A stretch of 11,309 bases of DNA from Finegoldia magna (GCF_018371055.1 NZ_JAGYZD010000033.1:1-11309); one strand, 5' to 3'; shown: positions 1 through 6,711, counted from the first letter of the stretch. Numbers and translations are program-made. The notes: generated by a model not told the origin, from the sequence alone.

Positions 1-434
1 GCACTAAAATATCTGTGCTTTTAAAAGAAGAAGACGGTGACAAAATTGAATGTGCTGAAGAAGGTGTGGATATTAATTTTCTTATGATTAATAAATTCAA
101 CAACCAAATTTTAAATAGATTTTTGAAAGATATGCAACGTGAGAATATTTACATTCCAAACAAATGCGTCACAACTGAGCACAATATAAATTGGCCACTT
201 AAACAACTTCTTTTGGAAAACAAGGAAGAACACGAAGTGATGATGATTTACAAGGAGCTTGCTTCTCTTAGATCACAAGCTATTCAATTGTACAAAGAAA
301 ATGACGATGATGAACTTTATGAAACTATCAACGAAGTCACTGAATATATGCAACCAAAAGAATTTGAAAAGGATGAGCTTATCAGAAGATTCAACCATTT
401 AAAGTCAGTTATAGAAAGAATTAGCAATAGCTAA
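1..434 (+). CDS. DUF3783-like protein, 3' part (5' end outside window)
   Basis: The frame is open from the left edge (first full codon at base 3), so this is the C-terminal ~143 residues of a longer protein. A GTG at 15 is an internal valine codon, not a convincing start. The segment with NKCVTTEHNINW followed by LKQLLLENKEEHEVM resembles the C-terminal core of DUF3783 proteins of clostridia, which I recall as having a V-T-x-x-x-x-N-W signature followed by an acidic helix. That match is from memory. Function of the family is unknown. The rest is charged, mostly helical and soluble, with no membrane segment or signal peptide. After the match comes a ~60-residue acidic helical tail. The stop codon lies inside a terminator hairpin, so the gene is transcriptionally separate from the ABC operon that follows. 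Confidence 0.6.
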   Translation, partial: TKISVLLKEEDGDKIECAEEGVDINFLMINKFNNQILNRFLKDMQRENIYIPNKCVTTEHNINWPLKQLLLENKEEHEVMMIYKELASLRSQAIQLYKENDDDELYETINEVTEYMQPKEFEKDELIRRFNHLKSVIERISNS

Positions 435-444
435 TTCTTTTTTT
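415..444 (+). terminator. Intrinsic terminator overlapping the stop of the DUF3783-like gene
   Basis: GAATTAGC (418-425), loop AATA, GCTAATTC (430-437) form a perfect 8-bp stem, extendable by three A-T pairs, followed by seven T (438-444). The TAA stop (432-434) sits in the right arm. The -35 box of the next promoter starts only 3 bases after the T-run. Confidence 0.85.
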
Positions 445-446
445 AT

Positions 447-475
447 TTGACACGGTATCACAAGTGTGCTACGAT
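447..475 (+). promoter_or_regulatory. Sigma-A type promoter of the ABC operon
   Basis: A perfect TTGACA (447-452), a 17-base spacer and TACGAT (470-475) give a near-consensus housekeeping promoter. Expected transcription start is about 482, giving a leader of roughly 25 bases before the ATG at 508. The strength of the core suggests that expression is held down by a repressor; the overlapping palindromes are listed separately. Confidence 0.75.
455..472 (+). promoter_or_regulatory. Imperfect palindrome between -35 and -10 (operator candidate)
   Basis: GTATCACAAGTGTGCTAC reads as GTA-x-CACA-xx-TGTG-x-TAC, an 18-bp inverted repeat filling the promoter spacer. A dimeric repressor here would block RNA polymerase. 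YtrA-type GntR regulators commonly control ABC operons of this build, so that family is one guess. No regulator gene lies beside the operon in this window. Confidence 0.5.
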
Positions 476-492
476 TATGATACAGTATGATA
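476..492 (+). promoter_or_regulatory. Second palindrome / direct repeat at the transcription start (operator candidate)
   Basis: TATGATACAGTATGATA is a 17-bp palindrome broken only by its centre base and one G/G pair. It also reads as a direct repeat of TATGATACA (476-484 and 486-494, 10-bp period, one helical turn). It covers the expected transcription start, immediately after the -10 box. Its TGATAC element is the reverse complement of the GTATCA in the upstream palindrome, suggesting one protein binds both. Confidence 0.5.
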
Positions 493-495
493 CAA

Positions 496-502
496 GAGGA
501 GG
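496..502 (+). promoter_or_regulatory. Ribosome binding site fixing the ATPase start
   Basis: GAGGAGG with a 5-base spacer to ATG 508. It lies inside the reading frame if ATG 487 is used, which argues for the shorter protein. Confidence 0.8.
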
Positions 503-507
503 TATGT

Positions 508-1248
508 ATGATTACTTTTGAGAATGTGACAAAAAAATATGACAAGAAAATCGCTTTGGATAATTTGAATCTTACAATTAATAGTGGCGAAATCTTCGGT
601 CTTATTGGACATAACGGAGCCGGTAAATCAACTACGATAAAATCCTTAGTTGGTGTTATAAAACCTGAAGAAGGAACTATCAAGATCGATGGCGTCGATG
701 TAAGAGATAATCCAATGGAAGCTAAGAAAAAAATCGGATATGTATCTGACAGTCCAGATATGTTTTTGAAGATGACTCCTTACGAATTTTGGAGATTTGT
801 AGGAACGATTTATGAAGTTGAAGAAAACAAATTCAACGCTACTTGCAAGATGCTTTCCGAAAAATTTGATTTGACAGAATTCTTCCAACCTATCGAATCT
901 TTTTCACATGGTATGAGACAAAAAGTTTTCGTAATAGCTGCTCTGTTATCTGATCCAGATGTGTGGGTATTGGACGAACCGTTGACTGGACTTGACCCAC
1001 AAAGCTCGTACAATTTGAAGGAAATGATGAGAGAACACGCCAACAAAGGAAATACTGTTTTGTTCTCAACTCATATTTTGGAAATTGCAGAAAAACTTTG
1101 CGACAGAATTGGAATTTTGCAAAAAGGAAAACTTATATTCTTGGGTACTGTTCAAGAACTAAAAGATTTACATCCGGATAAATCTTTGGAAGAAATTTAT
1201 CTTGAAATGATAAAATCACACGATGAGGTTCCAAATGAACAAAACTAA
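508..1248 (+). CDS. ABC transporter ATP-binding protein
   Basis: A 246-residue ATPase that would power the permease encoded next. Walker A is GHNGAGKST (residues 34-42), the signature is FSHGMRQK (132-139, an SxGxxQ form common in ABC-2 exporters), Walker B is VWVLDEP (152-158), the D-loop is GLD (161-163), and the H-loop STH follows in the usual place. The Q-loop position reads GYVSDSPDM rather than GYxPQ, so the usual glutamine is missing. The start is taken as ATG 508 because GAGGAGG (496-502) stands 5 bases before it; an in-frame ATG at 487 would place that ribosome binding site inside the gene. The 3' end overlaps the permease start by 14 bases, indicating translational coupling. Class is that of CcmA/YtrB-like ATPases of ABC-2 exporters. 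The substrate is unknown. Confidence 0.92.
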   Translation: MITFENVTKKYDKKIALDNLNLTINSGEIFGLIGHNGAGKSTTIKSLVGVIKPEEGTIKIDGVDVRDNPMEAKKKIGYVSDSPDMFLKMTPYEFWRFVGTIYEVEENKFNATCKMLSEKFDLTEFFQPIESFSHGMRQKVFVIAALLSDPDVWVLDEPLTGLDPQSSYNLKEMMREHANKGNTVLFSTHILEIAEKLCDRIGILQKGKLIFLGTVQELKDLHPDKSLEEIYLEMIKSHDEVPNEQN

Positions 1249-2809
1249 ATTAAAAGAATTGATGAAAATCGACTTATTGAATATAAATCCTATGCTCACA
1301 GGTCAAATCAGACAGAAGACCAAGCCTGCTGAGAACAAAAGTATTTACAAGAAAATTATCAGACAATATATAATGTCCGCTGTGATGATGCTTGTAATTT
1401 ACGGACTTATGTTCGGACTTATATTTGATTACAGCAAGGCCCCTAAGGCGTATGATTTGTTCGTGTTTTACTTGGTAATTCTGGGAACTTTGCAAAACTT
1501 CATCAGCGTATTCAATCTGTTTTATGAAAACAAGGATTCGTTGAAGATGTCCTACTTCCCAATTAGTCAGAAAGAAATGTTCATATCAAAGACTTTCTTG
1601 ACAATGTTGAGTTCATTGACAGTTTTAAGTCCGATTTTATTGTTGTCGATAAAGTTTTTCATTGATTTCAAATTCAATATATTCTTGGCAATTTTGTTCG
1701 GAATTTTGAATTTCGTAGTTTTATTCGTTTTTACAATAATTCTGAATATTGTCGTTGCAGAGCTTTTGGTGAGAACATCTGCATTGTACAAATTCAACAC
1801 GCAAATAATGGTTGGACTTAATATTTTCATTCAAATAGTTGCCATTGTGTTTGTAATTTTTATTCAAAATTCAAATATCATGAAAAACACTACAGGACTT
1901 GGCCCTATTTCAGGATTACTTCATAATCCATTATCGGCGATTATTTTCATAGCTGTATTGGCAGTTGTTGAAGTGATTTTAGGAAAGGCAATCCTAGAAT
2001 TCGCATCGAAGAACTTGTACGAACACATGAGCGATATTCAAAACAGAAAAAATTCTGTTAAGAGAACTAAAGTTGACAAAGAACCTAGCAATATCGGCAA
2101 GGAAATGTTCAAATACAACAAAATGCTTTTGAGTGATGCTACAACTATCACATCTTGTATTTTATTCCCAGTAATGTTTCCAATAATAATGACATTTACT
2201 AGTGCGACTAATATGAGAAGTGAAATCGGGACAAATATTTCCGATTTGCAATCATTTGCTGTTGCACTTAGCATTTCATTTATGTACAGTGTGTTCATTG
2301 GACTATTTCCTATGAACCTACAATCTATAATAGTTTCATTAGACGGACAAAATCACGATTATTTGATGAGTCTACCAATGAGTAAGAAAACTTATTTGAA
2401 TGAAAAAGTAAAGTTTTCATTTACAATAATGGGCGTGTTATCTGCACTTGCAATATTAGGATTTTCCTTATTCTTCAGAGTAAAAGTTTACTTCATAATA
2501 TTTGCAATTATGTTGAATTTATTATCGATATTTGTATTTTGTAGATTCAAAGTCGCTGGAGATTACAAACACAAATACGTAAATTGGTCGAGCATTTCAG
2601 ACATAATGAACAGACAATCCAAATTCGCCTACGTTATTAAAATGATGGGACTTTCATTTTTGACGATAGCAATATTCTCATTTGTAATGTTTAGCATCCA
2701 ATCAGCTCCTATTAAATGGATTCTCATAGGATTATTAATTCCATGGTCGTTAATAGTAATAGGAATTGAACTTTACAATCAAATAGGTTTTTGGAGAAAA
2801 ATAAAATAG
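1235..2809 (+). CDS. ABC-2-like permease with duplicated six-helix halves
   Basis: A 524-residue integral membrane protein with about twelve hydrophobic segments: six in residues ~44-256 and six in ~300-515, separated by a charged linker (~257-300) rich in Lys and Asn. Each half has the same cytoplasmic motif after its second helix: FPISQKE (108-114) in the first and LPMSKKT (380-386) in the second. Such LP-x-S-x-K segments are typical of ABC-2 permeases and probably contact the ATPase. One polypeptide would therefore form the whole membrane domain, paired with two copies of the ATPase. The start is ATG 1235, 6 bases after GAGG (1225-1228); ATG 1223 is in frame but lacks a site. The N-terminal ~40 residues are cytoplasmic and basic. 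Export rather than import is inferred from the missing binding-protein gene. The cargo cannot be named. Confidence 0.82.
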   Translation: MNKTKLKELMKIDLLNINPMLTGQIRQKTKPAENKSIYKKIIRQYIMSAVMMLVIYGLMFGLIFDYSKAPKAYDLFVFYLVILGTLQNFISVFNLFYENKDSLKMSYFPISQKEMFISKTFLTMLSSLTVLSPILLLSIKFFIDFKFNIFLAILFGILNFVVLFVFTIILNIVVAELLVRTSALYKFNTQIMVGLNIFIQIVAIVFVIFIQNSNIMKNTTGLGPISGLLHNPLSAIIFIAVLAVVEVILGKAILEFASKNLYEHMSDIQNRKNSVKRTKVDKEPSNIGKEMFKYNKMLLSDATTITSCILFPVMFPIIMTFTSATNMRSEIGTNISDLQSFAVALSISFMYSVFIGLFPMNLQSIIVSLDGQNHDYLMSLPMSKKTYLNEKVKFSFTIMGVLSALAILGFSLFFRVKVYFIIFAIMLNLLSIFVFCRFKVAGDYKHKYVNWSSISDIMNRQSKFAYVIKMMGLSFLTIAIFSFVMFSIQSAPIKWILIGLLIPWSLIVIGIELYNQIGFWRKIK

Positions 2810-2816
2810 ACAAACT

Positions 2817-2852
2817 AAAATCATCCTCTTTTTAAATCGAGGATGATTTTTT
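2817..2852 (+). terminator. Terminator shared by converging permease and gldA genes
   Basis: A perfect 12-bp stem, AAAATCATCCTC (2817-2828) with GAGGATGATTTT (2839-2850), around a 10-base loop and ending in a T-run. The A-run on the left arm becomes a U-run on the minus strand, so the hairpin can serve both the ABC operon and gldA, whose stop is 23 bases away. Confidence 0.88.
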
Positions 2853-2874
2853 AATATGCTATTAATGTGTAAAT

Positions 2875-3966
2875 TTATTTGTGCTCTTCGTAATATCTTG
2901 TTCCCAATACATCAGCTGTCAATACGAAATCTCTTAATCTTTCTGGAGTGATTTCTCCAACTACGTTGTGAATAGTTTCTCCTTCAACACAGGCTTTTTC
3001 ACAACCTACCATAATATTTTCAGCTTTTATATTCATATCTTTCAAAGTAATTGGAAGTCCTACTTTGTAGCAGAAATCCATTACCTTCATCAATTCATCT
3101 TTTGGAGCTGATTCCATCAACAATTGCACAATCGTACCGAAAGCTACGATTTCTCCGTGCATTGCAGAAACACCTTCTATCTCAGTAAATCCGTTGTAGA
3201 TAGAATGTGCCGCTGCAAGTCCACCATTGTCTGCCCCAACGCCACTTAGATAAGTTGCTGCTTCAATAACTTTTTCAACAGATTCGTTCAACAAATGATT
3301 TTCCACAGATTTCTTGGCGATTTCTCCGTGTTCAAACAAAATCTCATTGCACAATTTGCAAAGTGCCATTGCTGATTCACTAATTCCACCATTTTCAAGT
3401 GAAGGCGCATCAACTTTTTTGCAACTTCTAGCTTCGTAGTAAGTTCCCAAAGCATCTCCCATACCTGCAACCAAAAATCTCACAGGAGCGTTGGCAATTA
3501 TTGTAGTATCCACGATTACCATGTTAGGATTATCTGGGTAGAAAATATATCTGTCAAATGTGTGATCGTCATTGTAAATAACTGAAAGTCCGGTACATGG
3601 AGCATCAGTCGCTACAACTGTAGGAACTACCAAAACTGGTTTGTTTTCATAAAATGCTGTGGCCTTTGCAGTATCAATAGCAGATCCTCCACCAATTCCA
3701 ACAACTGCATCGATTTTTTCATCGACGACGATTTTTCTCATTCTCTCTATTTCCCCATTGGAAGAAATCCCTGAGAATATTTCATATTTTCTGAAAGCGT
3801 CAGTTCCTTCAAAGCTTTTTTCGATTTTTTCCTTACAATCATTCAATCCTCTTTTTGAAGATACGAACAAAAACCTGTTTCCATAATCTTTTGCGTATTT
3901 ACCAAATTCATTCAAAGCGTCTTTGCCTTGAACGTATTTTTGAGGTGTTCTAATTAATTTTAACAT
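2875..3966 (-). CDS. gldA: Glycerol dehydrogenase (NAD+, group III metal-dependent ADH)
   Basis: A 363-residue cytoplasmic enzyme, usual length for GldA, interconverting glycerol and dihydroxyacetone with NAD(H). The N-terminal nucleotide-binding domain carries GGGSAIDTAK (92-101). The C-terminal helical domain supplies the metal ligands expected for the family: D171 (GMGDALGTYYEA), H254 (AAAHSIYNG) and H270 (AMHGEIVAFG). The start is ATG 3966, with AAGGAG 6 bases upstream. The gene stands alone: no dihydroxyacetone kinase or glycerol uptake gene is present, and it has its own terminator region and a separate upstream terminator. In an anaerobe it may run in either direction, or reduce related hydroxyketones. 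Assignment as glycerol-specific rather than another member of the same family (for example 1-phosphate dehydrogenase types) rests on the overall match to GldA. Confidence 0.9.
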   Translation of the reverse strand: MLKLIRTPQKYVQGKDALNEFGKYAKDYGNRFLFVSSKRGLNDCKEKIEKSFEGTDAFRKYEIFSGISSNGEIERMRKIVVDEKIDAVVGIGGGSAIDTAKATAFYENKPVLVVPTVVATDAPCTGLSVIYNDDHTFDRYIFYPDNPNMVIVDTTIIANAPVRFLVAGMGDALGTYYEARSCKKVDAPSLENGGISESAMALCKLCNEILFEHGEIAKKSVENHLLNESVEKVIEAATYLSGVGADNGGLAAAHSIYNGFTEIEGVSAMHGEIVAFGTIVQLLMESAPKDELMKVMDFCYKVGLPITLKDMNIKAENIMVGCEKACVEGETIHNVVGEITPERLRDFVLTADVLGTRYYEEHK

Positions 3967-3997
3967 TTAATTCTCCTTTCGTAATTTTGATAAACAA

Positions 3998-4053
3998 GGT
4001 TATTTATTTAACATTTATGTCCAAATAACCCCTAAAATATTTATACCCAAATA
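3998..4053 (-). promoter_or_regulatory. Inverted and direct repeats in the gldA upstream region
   Basis: GGTTATTT (3998-4005) and AAATAACC (4023-4030) are perfect 8-bp inverted arms 17 bases apart, with a smaller palindrome ACAT-TT-ATGT (4011-4020) between them. CCAAATA occurs at 4021-4027 and again at 4047-4053, 26 bases apart. The block lies 30-90 bases upstream of the gldA start and probably overlaps its promoter. No convincing -35/-10 pair was found; the best -10 is TATAAA near 4040-4045 (minus strand). Likely a regulator site, identity unknown. Confidence 0.4.
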
Positions 4054-4055
4054 GA

Positions 4056-4099
4056 TAAAACAAAAACAGCGACAAACTTTTATTCGTTTATCGCTGTTT
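4056..4099 (-). terminator. Terminator of the EreA/ChaN-like lipoprotein gene
   Basis: Arms AAACAGCGACAAAC (4064-4077) and GTTTATCGCTGTTT (4086-4099) pair over 14 bp with one mismatch around an 8-base loop. On the minus strand the hairpin is followed by TTTTTGTTTTAT. It lies 10 bases past the stop of the lipoprotein gene and insulates gldA from it. Confidence 0.85.
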
Positions 4100-4108
4100 A
4101 TTTTGAGA

Positions 4109-5110
4109 TTATTTTGGTTGAATGTAATCTGCTAAGAAAAGTTCTTCTGTTCCATCACTTGTAACTCTTACAACTACATCTTCTTGATCTTTATCGTTGT
4201 ATTGTCTAGTTAATATGATGTCTCCTTTTTCAAAGCTGAAATTATACGGAAATGATTGATTGTAACCTGTTGTCGTGAAATCTTTGAAGTATTCCGTATC
4301 TTTAATTCGGTATAATTTTTCGTGAGGATATGTGGAGTACTTGTGGCTTATAATTCCATAATAATCTGCTTCAAATTCTCTTCCATTATATGTGATTTTT
4401 TCTGTTGAGATTGGTTTGAGATTTTTACTTTTCAACAAATTAACTGTGTGAAGATTTTTAATTTTATCTTGTATAATCTTCGTCATATAATCGTTAACAT
4501 AACCCACTCCATTTATATGTGCCAATCCAAAAAATCCAATAACATCTCCTTTTGTCCTGTTATATGTATTCATAAAGTTTTCTGCCATCATTTTGTCTCT
4601 GTACTCACTGGCTTTTAAATGATCAACTTTTTCTTTGCCATAGAAATTCTTGCCTTGTTCTATAGCTTTTTCAGTAAGTTCAATATCTTCTTTGTCGCCC
4701 TTTTCTTTTGCTAATTTTAGGTAATCCTTGCCGATGATATCATAAGCATGTCCCACATCGACACCGTAGAATCTAATATCATTCATTTCTTTCTTAATAG
4801 TTTTATAAAATTCAATAGTGTAATCATAATCATAATTTCCATATTCTTTAAAAAAATCATACATTTTGTTCAAATACTCATCATTATCTGATTTCATCCA
4901 CAAATTAAGATATTGTGCACAATAATGAGGAGACTCTAGAAAATAATTCCTACCACCTTTTTTGTAGTAATCTCTCAAAATGTTTAATTCTTCATTATAA
5001 ATAGGTTTTATATCGTGGTCTTCTCCATACAAATACACATCCCTTTTTCCAATGCTGCATGAGCACAACATTAAAAGCGCCATTACAATTGCAAATATTT
5101 TCTTCTTCAT
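4109..5110 (-). CDS. Putative lipoprotein, EreA/ChaN-like (Tiki/TraB superfamily)
   Basis: A 333-residue protein with a type II signal peptide: basic MKKK, hydrophobic residues 5-15 and lipobox LCSC with Cys18 as the expected lipid anchor, so it should sit on the outer face of the membrane. The mature part shows scattered motifs of the erythromycin-esterase/ChaN-like fold: GEDH (29-32), a conserved acidic residue in FLESP (57-61), YGVDVGHAY (115-123), RDKMMAEN (171-178) and FFGLAHINGVG (193-203). The order H...E...RDxxMAxN...H is the pattern I know from PF05139 and ChaN-type proteins, where His and Glu form a metal- or haem-related or hydrolytic site. The ~130-residue C-terminal part is β-rich and unrecognised. 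AGGAGG lies 7 bases before ATG 5110. The gene is single, between two terminators. Enzyme activity is not predictable; macrolide resistance should not be assumed. Confidence 0.6.
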   Translation of the reverse strand: MKKKIFAIVMALLMLCSCSIGKRDVYLYGEDHDIKPIYNEELNILRDYYKKGGRNYFLESPHYCAQYLNLWMKSDNDEYLNKMYDFFKEYGNYDYDYTIEFYKTIKKEMNDIRFYGVDVGHAYDIIGKDYLKLAKEKGDKEDIELTEKAIEQGKNFYGKEKVDHLKASEYRDKMMAENFMNTYNRTKGDVIGFFGLAHINGVGYVNDYMTKIIQDKIKNLHTVNLLKSKNLKPISTEKITYNGREFEADYYGIISHKYSTYPHEKLYRIKDTEYFKDFTTTGYNQSFPYNFSFEKGDIILTRQYNDKDQEDVVVRVTSDGTEELFLADYIQPK

Positions 5111-5137
5111 AAATTCCTCCTGCTTGCTTATACATCC

Positions 5138-5146
5138 ATTCTACCA
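5138..5146 (-). promoter_or_regulatory. Extended -10 promoter candidate for the lipoprotein gene
   Basis: On the minus strand TGG-TAGAAT has the TGn extension and a five-of-six -10 box, 28 bases upstream of the start codon. No -35 box is visible because the cysE terminator occupies that position. Readthrough from cysKE is the alternative. Confidence 0.35.
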
Positions 5147-5150
5147 CAAA

Positions 5151-5191
5151 ATAAAAAATCTCCTCAGCAAATAAATTTGCCGAAGAGATTT
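5151..5191 (-). terminator. Terminator of the cysK-cysE operon
   Basis: AAATCTC (5157-5163 region) pairs with GAGATTT (5185-5191), and GCAAA (5167-5171) pairs with TTTGC (5176-5180). A short internal loop, in which TC/GA can still pair, separates the two helices. The minus strand continues with TTTTTTATTTTG. Confidence 0.8.
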
Positions 5192-5200
5192 AAATTCATA

Positions 5201-5725
5201 TTAATGGTGTCTTATTATTTTTGCAGGCATTCCAACAGCTGTGCAATCACTTGGAACATCACTCAAAACAACTGCTCCTGCTCCTATTTTCGCACGATCT
5301 CCAATTTTAATCGGCCCCAAAACAGTCGCTCCAGTTCCAATTACAACATTATTTCCTACAATCGGGTGACGTTGGTGTTCTTTTTCGTTGCCAGTACCAC
5401 CAAGCGTTACGTTATGATAAAAGTGACAATTATCCCCTACAATCGCAGTCTCTCCAATCACAACTGCCATTGCATGATCTATGAACAGATTCTTGCCGAT
5501 TGTCGCTCCTGGATGAATTTCAATTCCAGTTTTACACCTCGCTCTTTGTGAGAAAAACCTGGCAAGAGTTGTGTGCTTTTTTCTGTAAAAATAATTTGCG
5601 ATTCTGTGATAGACCAACGCCTTCACTATAGGATACATAAATATCGCTTCTAATTTTGTGCGACATGCAGGATCTTCTTTTAAAATAAAATCACCATATT
5701 CAGATAATCTTTTAATTAGCTTCAT
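5201..5725 (-). CDS. cysE: Serine O-acetyltransferase, short form
   Basis: A 174-residue enzyme transferring acetyl from acetyl-CoA to L-serine, the first step of cysteine synthesis. A short helical N-terminal part (~1-64) precedes a left-handed β-helix of hexapeptide repeats. EIHPGATIG (69-77) and [13 protein letters not shown] (81-93) carry the catalytic pair, Glu69 in the place of E. coli Asp143 and His84 for His158; [10 protein letters not shown] (103-112) and RHP (119-121) bind substrate and CoA. The protein stops at PAKIIRHH, so the C-terminal tail ending in isoleucine, which docks into CysK in enterobacteria, is absent. The large N-terminal helical domain of the ~270-residue forms is also missing. 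ATG 5725 overlaps the end of cysK by 14 bases with no clear ribosome binding site, pointing to translational coupling; TTG 5731 is an alternative start. Confidence 0.9.
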   Translation of the reverse strand: MKLIKRLSEYGDFILKEDPACRTKLEAIFMYPIVKALVYHRIANYFYRKKHTTLARFFSQRARCKTGIEIHPGATIGKNLFIDHAMAVVIGETAIVGDNCHFYHNVTLGGTGNEKEHQRHPIVGNNVVIGTGATVLGPIKIGDRAKIGAGAVVLSDVPSDCTAVGMPAKIIRHH

Positions 5726-6608
5726 GTTCAAATAATTCTGTCGACAAGTACCTTTCTCCAGTATCTGGAAGAACAGTAACTATCGGCCCATCAACTTTCT
5801 CTAACATTTTTAATGCTCCAGCAACATTTGCCCCCGAAGAAATTCCCACCAAAAGTCCTTCTTCTTTTGCAAGACGTCTTGCCATATCCAAAGCATCGTC
5901 ACCTTTTACAGTGATAACTTCATCTACCATATCCTTGTCCAAAATTTCTGGAACAAAGTTTGCTCCAATTCCTTGGATTTTGTGTCCACCAGCTTTTCCA
6001 GTGCTCAACAACGCCGATTCTTCTGGTTCAATAGCCCACACTTTAACATCATTATTTTTTCCTTTTAAGAAATGTCCTACGCCTGTGACAGTTCCTCCTG
6101 TACCAACTCCTGCAATGAATCCCTTAACTTCTGGTAAATCGGAATAAATTTCAGGTCCTGTGTATTTTTCGTGAGCTAAAGTGTTATAAGGATTTGCAAA
6201 TTGGTTTGGCATAAAATAATCTCCAGTAGCTTCCAATTCCTTCGCCTTATCAACAGCAGCTTGCATTCCACCTTCGCCAGTCAAAATAATTGTCGCACCA
6301 TAAGCTTGCATCAATTTACGTCTTTCGATAGACATTGATTCTGGCATAACAATTGTAACTTCGTAGTCCAAAGTTTTACCAATCATTGCAATCGCAATTC
6401 CCGTGTTACCACTTGTTGGTTCAACAATCTTCATGCCTGGTTTTAATAAACCATCATCAATCGCACCTTTTATCATTTCAAGAGCTGCTCTGTCTTTGAT
6501 CGAACCAGTTGCATTTTCCTTTTCAACCTTAACATAAATATTTCCATTTCCTATGTTTTTCAATCTAACAAGTCTTGTATTTCCAATAGTATCTAAAATA
6601 TTTTTCAT
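5712..6608 (-). CDS. cysK: Cysteine synthase (O-acetylserine sulfhydrylase)
   Basis: A 298-residue cytoplasmic PLP enzyme making L-cysteine from O-acetylserine and sulfide. Lys38 in GSIKDRAA is the PLP lysine, PTSGNTG (64-70) the substrate loop, [12 protein letters not shown] (167-178) the phosphate-binding loop, GISSGAN (255-261) and PDTGERYLS (281-289) the C-terminal family motifs. Length and motifs fit CysK/CysM; the two cannot be separated with certainty by eye. ATG 6608 was chosen because AAGGAG (6615-6620, minus strand) lies 6 bases upstream; ATG 6629 would put that site inside the gene. cysE follows in the same operon, so substrate and product enzymes are co-made. The Crp/Fnr-type gene diverges 108 bases away. 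Confidence 0.92.
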   Translation of the reverse strand: MKNILDTIGNTRLVRLKNIGNGNIYVKVEKENATGSIKDRAALEMIKGAIDDGLLKPGMKIVEPTSGNTGIAIAMIGKTLDYEVTIVMPESMSIERRKLMQAYGATIILTGEGGMQAAVDKAKELEATGDYFMPNQFANPYNTLAHEKYTGPEIYSDLPEVKGFIAGVGTGGTVTGVGHFLKGKNNDVKVWAIEPEESALLSTGKAGGHKIQGIGANFVPEILDKDMVDEVITVKGDDALDMARRLAKEEGLLVGISSGANVAGALKMLEKVDGPIVTVLPDTGERYLSTELFEHEAN

Positions 6609-6614
6609 TTTTCT

Positions 6615-6620
6615 CTCCTT
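6615..6620 (-). promoter_or_regulatory. Ribosome binding site fixing the cysK start
   Basis: AAGGAG on the minus strand, 6 bases before ATG 6608. It excludes the longer start at 6629. Confidence 0.75.
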
Positions 6621-6631
6621 TGTTTCCATAT

Positions 6632-6660
6632 ATAATAAAGCACATTTGATTTTATATCTA
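6632..6660 (-). promoter_or_regulatory. Candidate cysK-cysE promoter
   Basis: On the minus strand TAGATA (6655-6660), 17 bases, TATTAT (6632-6637). The -10 is good (five of six) and the -35 is weak (four of six), which would suit an activated promoter. It overlaps the start of the divergent regulator promoter (6646-6674), so the two may compete for polymerase. Confidence 0.45.
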
Positions 6661-6674
6661 TAGTTTAATATAAT
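6646..6674 (+). promoter_or_regulatory. Promoter of the Crp/Fnr-family gene
   Basis: TTGATT (6646-6651), 17-base spacer, perfect TATAAT (6669-6674). Transcription would begin near 6681, leaving a ~36-base leader. Confidence 0.7.
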
Positions 6675-6689
6675 TTAATGAAAAAGTAC

Positions 6690-6703
6690 GTTGTTAAAAC
6701 AAC
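6690..6703 (+). promoter_or_regulatory. Palindrome downstream of the regulator's start site (autoregulatory operator candidate)
   Basis: GTTGTT-AA-AACAAC is a perfect inverted repeat, extendable to 20 bases with one mismatch on each side. Its 14-bp length and TTG/CAA outer bases match the general form of Crp/Fnr-family sites. Placed about 10 bases past the expected start of transcription, it would act as a roadblock, so negative autoregulation is the simplest reading. Relative to cysK it lies ~55 bases before that gene's -10. Confidence 0.55.
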
Positions 6704-6705
6704 AT

Positions 6706-6711
6706 AAGGGG
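6706..6711 (+). promoter_or_regulatory. Ribosome binding site fixing the regulator start
   Basis: AAGGGG, 5 bases before ATG 6717. It overlaps the in-frame GTG at 6711, making that codon an unlikely start. Confidence 0.65.

Noticed and set aside
15..17. GTG as the start of the first gene
   Set aside because: The frame is open to the left edge and no ribosome binding site precedes the GTG; the gene is most simply truncated by the window.
434..507. Riboswitch or T-box leader before the ABC operon
   Set aside because: Only about 25 bases separate the expected transcription start from the start codon, too short for a structured leader.
2038..2298. Minus-strand frame within the permease gene encoding hydrophobic residues
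   Set aside because: Hydrophobicity mirrors the membrane helices coded on the other strand; no start signal.
4109..5110. Macrolide-resistance erythromycin esterase
   Set aside because: Only superfamily motifs match; the lipobox, size and C-terminal part differ from Ere enzymes.
5177..5551. Plus-strand open frame of 124 codons opposite cysE
   Set aside because: Antisense to the conserved hexapeptide-repeat region and starts inside the cysE terminator; the product is Ser/Asn/Cys-rich noise.
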